Counted from the stretch's first letter, positions 1 through 6,989 are shown. The stretch is 13,187 bases of DNA from an uncultured Ruminococcus sp. (GCA_947175975.1 CAMWOX010000022.1:1-13187); one strand, 5' to 3'. Numbers and translations: made by a program. The notes: generated from the letters alone by a model not told the origin.

Positions 1-48
1 GAGTATAGGGTGATAAATTGGATAATCTGTAAAAATTTAAATATATAT

Positions 49-54
49 GGAGAA
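49..54 (+). promoter_or_regulatory. ribosome binding site deciding the start of the S41 peptidase gene
   Basis: GGAGAA lies 4 bases before the ATG at 59. The ATG at 47 overlaps this Shine-Dalgarno sequence and has only AT-rich sequence upstream, so 59 is the better start. Confidence 0.7.
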
Positions 55-58
55 TACT

Positions 59-1810
59 ATGAATATAGTAAAATCAATAATACTTTTGATAGTCAGTACT
101 GAAAAATGGGCGAAATTCATTATACTATTTACGATCCTCTGGTTCGTGGTAATGCCAATAATTAAGAAACTTACAAAAAACAGTTCAAAGAAACGGCTGA
201 TAAGGATATGTGCAGGTATGCTGCCGCTTATACTGTGCATAGTCTATGTGTTGATGAATGTACATCCTTTGACTTATAATGATTTCATATTAAGTAGAGG
301 TATACTTTGTCTGGTGCTTTTAATGCAGTCGATTACGATGCTCATTCCAGACAGTAAAAAAGATAAGAAGTTCCAAATCTCAAATGTCATAAAAGGTGTG
401 ACGGCAGGCGGCGGAATAGCTGCATTTTTCTTTGGACTCATAATGTTATCGCAGGATAATTATGTTACTGATTATTCAGAGCTTGGATGGGCTGATTCCT
501 TTTCTCATATGATAGACACTATGTCTAAAAGCTATGCCAACAGGAATTATAAGAATATCGACTTTGAAGGTCTTAAAACTCGATTTGTTCCTATGGTCGA
601 AGAAGCAGAAAAAAACAATGATAAAAAAGCATTTTCAAAGGTGCTTCTTGAATATCAGTACGAGTTTCATGATTCGCATATATGGTTTGCGAAAAACGAT
701 CATATATTAAATCAGGCTGAGAATGAACTTGTCGGAAACGATTATGGGATGAGTATGTATAAGATCAGCAGCGGCGACACTATAGCAATCATGGTCGAGG
801 AAGATTCACAGGCTGAAAAGGAAGGTATACATAACGGCACTGTCATAAAGAAATGGAACGGCGTTGATGTTGACGAGGCAATGAAGGATGTAAGGTGTCT
901 TGACTATTGGTACCAATTTGAAGTATTGGAAAATGAGGAGTTGATGAAACCTATTTTTCTTGCAGGTCAAGGCGGTGAAACAGTTCATGTGACTTTTATC
1001 ACCGATGATGGACATACAAAGACTGTACAGCTTGATTCTATGGGAAGTTATAAATCAAGAGAGTCGGAGGTACTCAACCGTTATTACAGTTATAACAGGC
1101 TGTCAGACGAGAATTTTTCCTATAAAATGCTCGATAACGATGTCGGTTATCTTCGCATAACAAGGGAAAACTATAAAAATGAAGCTGCCGATATCGTAAC
1201 AAATATTATTGGAAAATACAGAAATGTTTATGATGATACGGACAGGAAGCTTCGGGAACTTTCGGATAACGGTATGAAATATCTTATTATTGACCTCAGG
1301 AATAACCACGGAGGATATGAGCAGATAGCAGACGCTGTAGCGTCGTTATTTGCTGACAGAAAGCTGACAAACATATGCGGAGTTGAAAAAAATGGAAAAA
1401 TTATACCGATTACGAAATTTCACACTTTTGACGAAGGAGTATGGAAAGATCTTCCTGTTGCGGTACTTGTAAATGACGCTGCTGTCAGCTCGGGGGACGT
1501 TCTTACTCATCTTTTGTCACAGTGTCCGAATGTAATGGTAATGGGTATCACTTCATCTTCAAATTCTCTCCAGAGTGTAGGCGGACACTGTTATCTTTCG
1601 GATGATATGTTTGAAATATACTATCCCCTGATAAATTCTCTTGATGAAAATAATGAGATCCTTGAAGTTACTGCAGATCGTCAGGCAAGAGTTGGTTTTG
1701 ATTTGAGGATACCTGTAGATTATGATGCAGCTATGATGATATTCAGTGATTCCGAAGAGGACTATGAGCTTGATTATGCTGTTGATTATTTATATAATCA
1801 AGAGCAATAG
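59..1810 (+). CDS. membrane-anchored S41-family (tricorn/C-terminal-processing-like) serine peptidase
   Basis: Predicted 583-residue peptidase. Numbered from the ATG at 59, hydrophobic segments near residues 17-36, 51-68, 77-97 and 113-131 suggest a four-pass anchor. A long hydrophilic part follows, probably outside the cell. A PDZ-like region spans about 228-326. The S41 core includes the strand motif YLIIDLRNNHGG (about 408-419) and NDAAVSSGD (about 472-480), whose Ser477 fits the family nucleophile. The lysine that C-terminal processing peptidases carry about 25 residues later is not evident; that stretch reads MGITSSSNSLQSVGG. Instead, HDSH near 204-207 matches the L-x-D-x-H type motif that supplies the histidine in tricorn-like S41 members. 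Substrate is unknown. Some S41 proteins lie in peptide or bacteriocin export loci, but nothing here proves that. No promoter is visible in the 58 bases upstream. Confidence 0.85.
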   Translation: MNIVKSIILLIVSTEKWAKFIILFTILWFVVMPIIKKLTKNSSKKRLIRICAGMLPLILCIVYVLMNVHPLTYNDFILSRGILCLVLLMQSITMLIPDSKKDKKFQISNVIKGVTAGGGIAAFFFGLIMLSQDNYVTDYSELGWADSFSHMIDTMSKSYANRNYKNIDFEGLKTRFVPMVEEAEKNNDKKAFSKVLLEYQYEFHDSHIWFAKNDHILNQAENELVGNDYGMSMYKISSGDTIAIMVEEDSQAEKEGIHNGTVIKKWNGVDVDEAMKDVRCLDYWYQFEVLENEELMKPIFLAGQGGETVHVTFITDDGHTKTVQLDSMGSYKSRESEVLNRYYSYNRLSDENFSYKMLDNDVGYLRITRENYKNEAADIVTNIIGKYRNVYDDTDRKLRELSDNGMKYLIIDLRNNHGGYEQIADAVASLFADRKLTNICGVEKNGKIIPITKFHTFDEGVWKDLPVAVLVNDAAVSSGDVLTHLLSQCPNVMVMGITSSSNSLQSVGGHCYLSDDMFEIYYPLINSLDENNEILEVTADRQARVGFDLRIPVDYDAAMMIFSDSEEDYELDYAVDYLYNQEQ

Positions 1811-1817
1811 ACGATAT

Positions 1818-2213
1818 TTTTTGATCACAATAGTAGATTTGTCAAGCAGTGTTAAAACATTGAGTACTATTCTACGCACAAAATCTAATGTTTTATCAAC
1901 CAATCCGAATAATCTTAGTCTAAGAGAGCAGCTTGACACAACTACACCACAGGGCAGATTCATCCTGACTGTGTTCGCCGGATTGGCAGAATTGGAACGT
2001 GAGACCATTAAGGAGCGTCAGCGTGAGGGCATTGCCATTGCAAAGGCAGCCGGTAAGTATAAAGGACGACAGCCGATTCCTGTTGATCTGACAGCATTGA
2101 AAATGGAATGTAAACTTTGGCGAGAGGGTAAACAGACAGCGAAAAGAACCATGCAAAAGTTAGGCATGAAGCCGAATCGTTTTTATAGAAAAGTTAAGGA
2201 ATATGGTTTGTAA
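1818..2213 (+). pseudogene. serine recombinase (resolvase family), C-terminal remnant
   Basis: The open frame reads like the second half of a resolvase. It has a helix-like SSVKTLSTIL stretch, then SLREQLDTTTPQGRFILTVFAGLAELERETIKERQREGIAIAKAAGKYKGR, which is the end of the catalytic domain and the long E helix. About 45 residues follow that fit the DNA-binding helix-turn-helix (LWREGKQTAKRTMQKLGMKPNRFYRKVKEYG). The N-terminal part with the nucleophilic serine and the early catalytic arginines is missing. The nearest ATG at 1746 lies inside the peptidase gene and gives unrelated residues, so this is almost certainly a broken gene. The left boundary at 1818 is approximate. It suggests that a transposon or other mobile element once ended here. 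A different resolvase-type subfamily (invertase) cannot be excluded. Confidence 0.85.
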
Positions 2214-2222
2214 TACGGTAAA

Positions 2223-2248
2223 GGGCAGAATCTATTAAGATTCTGCCC
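2223..2248. terminator. perfect 11-bp hairpin behind the resolvase remnant
   Basis: GGGCAGAATCT and AGATTCTGCCC form a perfect 11-bp stem around a 4-base ATTA loop, starting 9 bases after the resolvase stop. Neither strand has a following T-run, so a classical intrinsic terminator is only one reading. It could also be an mRNA-end stem-loop or a remnant of the lost mobile element. Confidence 0.5.
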
Positions 2249-2369
2249 TCAGCTTGTTAAAAAGTCCCAGCTCTCTTAATGAAAGCAGGGATAAAATGAT
2301 GCAGATAGAAAATAAATCGGCACAAAATCTTCTACACAGAATTCTTCTTTCTATTATACTTCTTTATTG

Positions 2370-2400
2370 AAAAAAGTCCAGTGAAAAGCTGGACTTTTTT
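2370..2400. terminator. bidirectional intrinsic terminator between convergent units
   Basis: AAAAAAGTCCAG and CTGGACTTTTTT are perfectly complementary around a 7-base loop. Each strand therefore has a GC-containing stem followed by a T-run. It sits between the + strand peptidase/resolvase unit and the minus-strand exporter operon, whose last stop is at 2451, so it can serve both. Confidence 0.85.
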
Positions 2401-2450
2401 GACAGGCTGAGAGGAACACACTTCATCTTATGAAATTTGTTTCTCTTGTT

Positions 2451-3254
2451 TTATGAGCCTGTTCCGCTATACTTCATTGCTCCATACATCCAGAATTTAT
2501 AACTAATCCAGAAGAACAGGCAGCCGATCAAAGGCGAGAGCCACGACAGTAGCGGTACTTCATCAGGTCGAAGTATAACAAGGCTCGGATAATACGCAAT
2601 AAATGCAATGGGCATAATGAATGTGAAAATAAAGCGGAATACCGGACTGAAAATAGTAATCGGATATCTTGCATAATCTTTGAATTTGAGAACCAAATCT
2701 AGGACATAGAATGAATTTTGAATCCAGAAACAGGTTGCTGCGGAAGCATTCTGCAAGGCTATCATAATCAGTGAAGCAGTTAGCAGAAACACAATCATTT
2801 TCATCAGTATCAGTGGTGTAAATCCAAGCCCAATTTTACTCCAAGAGTAGATCAGAGTACCAATACCAAAGGAAAGTTGTCCCAATCCTTTTATGTCGAA
2901 TACCTCTGACTGATAGTAGAAAAACAGATTGATTGGACGAAAACAGTACTTGATGAAATCGCCTGAATACACATACATTCGTAAACTCCAGTTATTGTCG
3001 AAAAAGCACTGCACAGGTGTAAGTGATACCAGCGAAAAGCCGTACAAAAAGAGCATTTCATAGTAGCTCCATCCATTAATAGATGGAAAATTTCTGAATA
3101 AAATCCAAAAGCTAACAAATCCTGCGATATTGGTAAAAATCATACCAATTGTAGAAATTATGAAGTCTGCACGGTAGCTCATTTTGCTTTTTAAGTCTTG
3201 TGCAAGGATTTTTCCGTAGATACGCAGATAAAAGCCAAGTCCTTTTTGTTTCAT
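2451..3254 (-). CDS. ABC-2 exporter permease, second subunit (DUF990-like)
   Basis: Membrane protein of 267 residues, predicted to be half of the transmembrane pore of an ABC exporter. Hydrophobic segments lie near residues 31-54, 66-82, 125-165 (probably more than one), 205-227 and 234-253. Known features of this permease family seen here are an internal YSGDFIKYCFRPIN stretch (about 96-109, equivalent to the G-x-hydrophobic-D-x-x-L-L-R-P region) and YPITIFSPVFRFIFTFIMPIAFIAYYPS (about 197-224). The C-terminus ends YSGTGS, also common in the family. GGAGGT sits 6 bases before the ATG, overlapping the end of the upstream permease, with only 3 bases between the genes. It is the last gene of the operon. 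The exported substrate is unknown; relatives are linked to drug or toxicant export. Confidence 0.88.
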   Translation of the reverse strand: MKQKGLGFYLRIYGKILAQDLKSKMSYRADFIISTIGMIFTNIAGFVSFWILFRNFPSINGWSYYEMLFLYGFSLVSLTPVQCFFDNNWSLRMYVYSGDFIKYCFRPINLFFYYQSEVFDIKGLGQLSFGIGTLIYSWSKIGLGFTPLILMKMIVFLLTASLIMIALQNASAATCFWIQNSFYVLDLVLKFKDYARYPITIFSPVFRFIFTFIMPIAFIAYYPSLVILRPDEVPLLSWLSPLIGCLFFWISYKFWMYGAMKYSGTGS

Positions 3255-3257
3255 AGC

Positions 3258-4061
3258 TCAACCTCCGTTCACTGTGATTTGCCGCAGAGAAACTTTCCAG
3301 AACAGCTTGCTAAGTATCATCATTACAATACACCAGATAAGCTGTGTGCTAAGTATTGTGAGAACTGTTTCGTTTTTCGGATTCCCGTCAAGGAGCAGTG
3401 TGAGTGGAGCGTTGTATATCGACTGAAATGGTAGGTAGTACACGATTGTTTTCAGCGTTTCAGGAAAGAATGCGATTGGAATTGTTGCTCCGGATAAAAG
3501 CAATACAATGACCTGTTTCATGATGTTGATACCCCAGATAGATTCCGTAAACAAGCAAATGGTTCCCACGAAAAAGTCAATACTGTAGTTGATAGATACT
3601 GCCATGATTACGGAAATAACAAAAAATAGCAGATTTGTTCCTAATGGAATTGCACCATGTGTAACGATTCCCACAATGATGAAGGTAGGCAGAAACGTAA
3701 AGAAAAACTGCGTCACAAAACTGCCCGAATACGACCAGAATAGATAGCGGCGGTACTCCATAGGTTTAAGTAGGTCAAGGACGATTTTTCCAGACTGGAT
3801 ATTTCGTCCGATTTCCCATACTGTGTACATTTCCATGAAACCGAACAGCGCTGTAGCCAATACCAGATAAATCAATGTATCAGTGAAGGTCATGCCATTT
3901 ACCACGTCTGTTCCTGCGGAGGCATAAATCGCTTTCCACAGAAAATAGACTACTATGAGATACAGCAGGTTTCCAATAACCATAACAACTGTCCCAAGCC
4001 GGAAGTGTAGAGATTCCATAATGCCTGCACGGGTGAGAGAGATATATTTTTTCAGCTTCAT
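3258..4061 (-). CDS. ABC-2 exporter permease, first subunit
   Basis: Membrane protein of 267 residues with hydrophobic segments near 24-44, 60-80, 115-135, 143-170, 182-203 and 232-252, the six-helix pattern of an ABC-2 permease. The stretch EIGRNIQSGKIVLDLLKPMEYRRY (about 83-106) resembles the conserved cytoplasmic loop of this permease pair, where G-x-I-x-x-x-L-L-K-P precedes a helix. It should pair with the following permease and the upstream ATPase. The ATG overlaps the ATPase stop by four bases (ATGA), and a GGAGGG ribosome binding site lies inside the end of the ATPase gene, so translation is probably coupled. It is equal in length to its partner but clearly different in sequence. Substrate unknown. 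Confidence 0.87.
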   Translation of the reverse strand: MKLKKYISLTRAGIMESLHFRLGTVVMVIGNLLYLIVVYFLWKAIYASAGTDVVNGMTFTDTLIYLVLATALFGFMEMYTVWEIGRNIQSGKIVLDLLKPMEYRRYLFWSYSGSFVTQFFFTFLPTFIIVGIVTHGAIPLGTNLLFFVISVIMAVSINYSIDFFVGTICLFTESIWGINIMKQVIVLLLSGATIPIAFFPETLKTIVYYLPFQSIYNAPLTLLLDGNPKNETVLTILSTQLIWCIVMMILSKLFWKVSLRQITVNGG

Positions 4062-5059
4062 TCCACACCCTCCTCGTAGATTTTTTTAATTATTTCTTCA
4101 GTAGAAATTTCCTGCAATTGCATATCACGCATTTCGTGTGATTTCTGGAGTTGATGCAATACCTCCATGATTTTAGACTTTTCTTCGTCTACCAATATGG
4201 AAATCCATTCTTCATCAGCAGAAACGGAAAATTCTGGAAGGCTCTTTTGTATTACCTCTGCTTGTTGTTTCAGATCGCCGTCAATGCGGATTTTCAGCGT
4301 TCTGTATGATCCAAAAAATCCTTTCAAATGCTCAATGTCGTTATTATAGAGCATTTTACCCTTATCAATGATGACAATTCTCTGACAAAGTGCATCTACG
4401 TCCCCCATATCATGAGTAGTAAGAATGACTGTAGTATTCTTTTCCTTATTGAGGGCGTTGATCAATATGCGTATCTTCGATTTCATGGAAACATCAAGAC
4501 CAATTGTTGGCTCGTCCAGAAATACGATTTTCGGATTATGCAGAAAAGCTGCAAGTATATCACTAAGCGTACGCTGTCCAAGTGACATTTGCCGAACAGG
4601 TTTATGTAACAACGGTTCAATATCCACAAGGGATCGATACAAATGCATCATGCTTTCATAGTCGGAATCGCTGATCTGATAAATATCTTTCAGTAGCTTG
4701 AAGGATTCTATCAGTGGCAATGCCCACCAGAGCTGCGAACGCTGACCGAATACTACACCGATTTCCTGTGCGTTTTTTGCCCTGTTTTGATATGGAATAT
4801 TGCCGCTGACCAGAATTTCACCGGAAGTCGGTTCCAGTACACCCGTCATCATCTTGATGGTAGTGGACTTTCCTGCCCCATTAGGTCCGAGATAGCCAAC
4901 GATCTCTCCCTGCTCGATATTCATAGAGATATTATCCACCGCACGGACAATCTTGTAATCCCTCGAAAACAGGTCTTTCAGGCTGCCTTTCAATCCCTCA
5001 CGGCGGTTGAGGACTTTAAATTCTTTGGTGACGTTTTTGATTTGGATAATAGCAGACAT
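4058..5059 (-). CDS. ABC exporter ATP-binding protein
   Basis: Cytoplasmic ATPase of 333 residues that would power the two downstream permeases. Visible motifs are Walker A GPNGAGKST (58-66), a Q-loop glutamine near 106 in VVFGQRSQLWW, a signature of the form MSLGQRT (158-164) rather than LSGGQ, Walker B KIVFLDEPT (177-185), D-loop GLD (187-189) and the H-loop histidine 216 in LTTHD. The first 35 residues before Walker A (EFKVLNRREGLKGSLKDLF) are typical of this exporter subfamily. About 90 residues follow the ATPase core. I start it at 5059 because AGAGAGG lies 5 bases before that ATG. An in-frame ATG at 5107 would add 16 unlikely residues and put the start inside a predicted operator. The substrate cannot be told from sequence. 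Confidence 0.93.
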   Translation of the reverse strand: MSAIIQIKNVTKEFKVLNRREGLKGSLKDLFSRDYKIVRAVDNISMNIEQGEIVGYLGPNGAGKSTTIKMMTGVLEPTSGEILVSGNIPYQNRAKNAQEIGVVFGQRSQLWWALPLIESFKLLKDIYQISDSDYESMMHLYRSLVDIEPLLHKPVRQMSLGQRTLSDILAAFLHNPKIVFLDEPTIGLDVSMKSKIRILINALNKEKNTTVILTTHDMGDVDALCQRIVIIDKGKMLYNNDIEHLKGFFGSYRTLKIRIDGDLKQQAEVIQKSLPEFSVSADEEWISILVDEEKSKIMEVLHQLQKSHEMRDMQLQEISTEEIIKKIYEEGVE

Positions 5060-5088
5060 AGTTACCTCTCTTTCAGAAAAAATGCTTG

Positions 5089-5107
5089 TTGTCCTATGAC
5101 AGGACAT
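5089..5107. promoter_or_regulatory. candidate operator dyad 1 (exporter/regulator intergenic region)
   Basis: TTGTCCTATGACAGGACAT contains the inverted repeat TGTCCT-N5-AGGACA. It lies just downstream of the predicted minus-strand transcription start and before the ATPase ribosome binding site, where a bound protein would block transcription. It matches dyad 2 at 15 of 19 positions. Confidence 0.6.
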
Positions 5108-5114
5108 AAAAAAC

Positions 5115-5120
5115 TATAAT
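5115..5120 (+). promoter_or_regulatory. possible -10 box for the XRE-like regulator
   Basis: TATAAT on the + strand lies 58 bases before the TTG start at 5178. The matching -35 region would fall inside dyad 1 and is poor: TTGTCC at 5089 needs a 20-base spacer. This would be a weak or regulated promoter. Confidence 0.35.
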
Positions 5121-5122
5121 TT

Positions 5123-5151
5123 AGTATATCATAATAATTGTCTTATGTCAA
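5123..5151 (-). promoter_or_regulatory. sigma-A-type promoter of the ABC exporter operon
   Basis: Read on the minus strand, TTGACA (5151-5146) is followed after exactly 17 bases by TATACT (5128-5123). Transcription should start near 5116, about 57 bases before the ATPase ATG. The -35 box lies inside dyad 2, so a protein bound there would compete with RNA polymerase. Confidence 0.8.
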
Positions 5152-5156
5152 GACTT
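5138..5156. promoter_or_regulatory. candidate operator dyad 2 (overlaps the exporter -35 box)
   Basis: TTGTCTTATGTCAAGACTT holds the inverted repeat GTCTT-N5-AAGAC, begins 49 bases after dyad 1 in the same orientation, and shares its layout. It covers the exporter -35 box. A T-run follows it on the + strand, so a weak attenuator is an alternative reading. Confidence 0.55.
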
Positions 5157-5163
5157 TTTTTAT

Positions 5164-5169
5164 GGAGGT
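5164..5169 (+). promoter_or_regulatory. ribosome binding site for the TTG start
   Basis: GGAGGT lies 8 bases before the TTG at 5178. The in-frame ATG at 5145 is upstream of this site and inside dyad 2, which argues for the TTG start. Confidence 0.75.
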
Positions 5170-5177
5170 CGATTATT

Positions 5178-5420
5178 TTGGCACGAATTATTGATGGTGA
5201 ACAGATGAATATGGTCGGCAAGCAGGTGCGGAAATTCCGCAAAGAGCAGAAAATGAGTCAGCAACTACTTGCCAATAAATTGGAAACGCTTGCGGTGTAT
5301 ATCTGTCGTGGCTCAATTTGCCGAATTGAGGAACAAACCCGTACTGTTTCTGATATTGAGTTATGGGGATTGTCGCAGATTCTTGGCAAACCCATACAGA
5401 GCTTTTTTGAGGAATTATAA
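5178..5420 (+). CDS. small XRE-like helix-turn-helix transcriptional regulator
   Basis: Eighty-residue cytoplasmic DNA-binding protein with almost nothing outside the domain. Starting at TTG, it reads MARIIDGEQM, then VGKQVRKFRKEQKMSQQLLANKL (13-35) as helices 1 and 2, and GSICRIEEQTRTVSDIELWGLSQILGKPIQSFFEEL (45-80) as the recognition helix and closing helices. The turn before GSICRIE contains ETLAVYICR, longer than in textbook XRE domains; I believe a clostridial family shares this, but from memory only. It is divergent from the ABC exporter, with two matching dyads in between, so it is probably a local regulator of the exporter and of itself. No sensor domain is visible, so how it senses a signal is unclear. 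Confidence 0.85.
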   Translation: MARIIDGEQMNMVGKQVRKFRKEQKMSQQLLANKLETLAVYICRGSICRIEEQTRTVSDIELWGLSQILGKPIQSFFEEL

Positions 5421-5439
5421 TGCAGTTTACATATTCACC

Positions 5440-5468
5440 TTGACATAATCATATGATCATGATATAAT
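5440..5468 (+). promoter_or_regulatory. perfect consensus sigma-A promoter of the AraC-family gene
   Basis: TTGACA (5440-5445), a 17-base spacer and TATAAT (5463-5468). Transcription should start near 5475. The spacer holds the palindrome ATCATATGAT (5448-5457) and overlapping shorter ones. These may be an operator or chance in AT-rich DNA. Confidence 0.88.
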
Positions 5469-5471
5469 TAT

Positions 5472-5529
5472 AACGCATAGAAAATAATATTTCAACTGTA
5501 ATAACGCATAAATCTATAACAAAAACGCA
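5472..5529 (+). repeat. three direct AACGCA repeats in the araC-type leader
   Basis: AACGCA occurs at 5472-5477, 5503-5508 and 5524-5529. The first two extend to TAACGCATA. Spacings are 31 and 21 bases, close to three and two helical turns, so the copies face the same side. AraC-family proteins commonly bind direct repeats. Lying from +1 to the start codon, these would fit autorepression. Confidence 0.45.
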
Positions 5530-5539
5530 AGGTGATCAA

Positions 5540-6418
5540 ATGAAAAATAAATGTGTAAACTTTATCGACTTAAATCATGACCGCAGCGAAAAAATAAAAT
5601 ATACTTATCCAGAATTTCCATTCTATTTTCACAAAGGACGTTTTTCTTCTTATCCAAATTATTTTATGGAAGAGCATTGGCATGATGATGTAGAGCTTGT
5701 TATATCACTCTCAGGACATATGACATATAATGTAAACGGACAACTTGTTAGAATTAATGAAGGTGAGGGTATCTTTGTCAATTCTCATCGTTTGCATTCT
5801 GCTTTTTCAAAGGATATGACAGAGTGTAGCTATATTGTTATATTATTTCATCCAATGATTTTATGCACTACAAAACAATTGGAGCAAGAGATTGTATTGC
5901 CTATTTTAGATTCTTCTCTGGATTTTATACATTTAAAGCAAGATGTAACATGGAAAAATGAAATTATTCGTTATGTACATTTGATTGCAGAGAAAGATGA
6001 AAGCGTTACTGTTTTGACAGCGATCGGTTCATTGCATTTCATTTGGAGTGAGATTATACAGCATACTGATATCAAGCTGATAACTGTCAAAAATGATACA
6101 CAGCTATCTATACTGAAAACTATGATTTCGTTTATTCATGAACATTACTCGGAAAAAATTACTTTAACAGATATTGCAAAGTCAGGATATGTTTCAAAAC
6201 GTACCTGTGGCAATCTATTTTTGAAGTATGTGCACAAAACGCCCATTGCTTTTCTAAATGATTATCGTCTTAGAAAAAGCATTGTGTTAATGCAGAACAC
6301 GGATATGACAATAGTTGAAATCAGTCTTGCTTGTGGATTCTCAGGAGCAAGTTATTATGCAGAATGCTTTCGCAGGAGTTTAGGGAAAAGCCCGACAGAA
6401 TACAGAAAGAATAGATAA
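5540..6418 (+). CDS. AraC-family transcriptional regulator with cupin-like sensor domain
   Basis: Cytoplasmic regulator of 292 residues, normal length for the family. The N-terminal half carries a cupin-like core: EEHWHDDVELVISLSGHMTYNVNGQLVRINEGEGIFVNSHRLHSA (about 44-88), with HWHDD as the metal/ligand-type histidine motif. The C-terminal 105 residues are an AraC DNA-binding domain with two helix-turn-helices: ITLTDIAKSGYVSKRTCGNLFLKYVHKTPIAFLNDYRLRKS (about 207-247) and MTIVEISLACGFSGASYYAECFRRSLGKSPTEYRK (about 256-290), the second being the family signature. AAGGTGA lies 5 bases before the ATG. Cupin-type AraC proteins often respond to sugars or other small ligands and control a neighbouring transporter or enzyme operon. 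No such operon is adjacent here, so the target is unknown. Expression comes from the consensus promoter at 5440. Confidence 0.92.
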   Translation: MKNKCVNFIDLNHDRSEKIKYTYPEFPFYFHKGRFSSYPNYFMEEHWHDDVELVISLSGHMTYNVNGQLVRINEGEGIFVNSHRLHSAFSKDMTECSYIVILFHPMILCTTKQLEQEIVLPILDSSLDFIHLKQDVTWKNEIIRYVHLIAEKDESVTVLTAIGSLHFIWSEIIQHTDIKLITVKNDTQLSILKTMISFIHEHYSEKITLTDIAKSGYVSKRTCGNLFLKYVHKTPIAFLNDYRLRKSIVLMQNTDMTIVEISLACGFSGASYYAECFRRSLGKSPTEYRKNR

Positions 6419-6946
6419 TATACTATCTTTACTATGTTGCAATTGGGTCAGACTTAAATTTTCTGGCATGAATTTAAAAAAGTTTGCAATTCAGAGGCAA
6501 AATAAGGACTTCGACCGCCGTTTTTACTTTGTTTTTCAAGATTTTCAGTTTTATTTTACTATTATTAACATGAGTTCGACAGAAAAAATCAGTCAAGTAA
6601 GCATAAAAAGCCTTTTTGCATATTAGAGTCAGAACAAATAGAGAAATTTTTAGGCAGAAAAGAGTAAGCTGCTAGAACAGGAATCAGATTGATAAAGAAA
6701 TTGGTGACACTGCGATGTCTGGAATTTACAAAAGAAATACTAGAATACTTGACAAATTTCCTCCTGTTGATTCTTCATCACTATATTCCGAATATTGCCA
6801 CTCATTTATCAAATCTTGATATACCATCCTGTTACAGTAAATCCGAACGAAGATAGTGTGTCATCATATATAATTTTGTCATAGAATTTGATATAGGTGT
6901 GTAGTAAACTACACCTTATGTGTGATAAAACAGGACAATTTTTCGT
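6419..6946. other. 528 bases without a convincing gene
   Basis: No frame gives a credible protein with a ribosome binding site. The longest open stretch, on the + strand to the stop at 6817-6819, has only 34 codons after its ATG at 6715. Small structures seen are a 7-bp inverted repeat TTAAATT/AATTTAA (6454-6460 and 6471-6477) and a GTGTAG/CTACAC hairpin (6899-6904 and 6909-6914). There is no clear terminator for the AraC-family gene. The stretch may be decayed coding DNA, but I cannot identify a parent gene. Confidence 0.5.
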
Positions 6947-6982
6947 AAAAATAGAGACTTACTACATCATTGTAGCAAGTCT
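6947..6982 (-). terminator. intrinsic terminator of the type I restriction operon
   Basis: On the minus strand, a 12-bp stem (6982-6971 with 6966-6955, one G-U pair, loop ATGA) starts 7 bases after the hsdR stop. It is followed by CTCTATTTTT, with the T-run at 6951-6947. Confidence 0.8.
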
Positions 6983-6989
6983 TTGTTTG

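Noticed and set aside
47..58. ATG at 47 as the start of the S41 peptidase
   Set aside because: It overlaps the GGAGAA ribosome binding site that serves the ATG at 59, and has no site of its own.
2223..2248. Classical T-tailed terminator for the resolvase remnant
   Set aside because: The stem is perfect but has no T-run on either strand; the proper terminator is the one at 2370-2400.
5060..5107. N-terminal extension of the ABC ATPase from the ATG at 5107
   Set aside because: AGAGAGG sits 5 bases before the ATG at 5059, and the extension runs through dyad 1 and the leader.
5145..5177. ATG at 5145 as the start of the XRE-like regulator
   Set aside because: It lies inside dyad 2 without a ribosome binding site, while GGAGGT precedes the TTG at 5178.
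6715..6819. 34-codon + strand frame in the spacer
   Set aside because: Too short, with a weak ribosome binding site and no recognisable motif; the same frame is interrupted by a stop just upstream.
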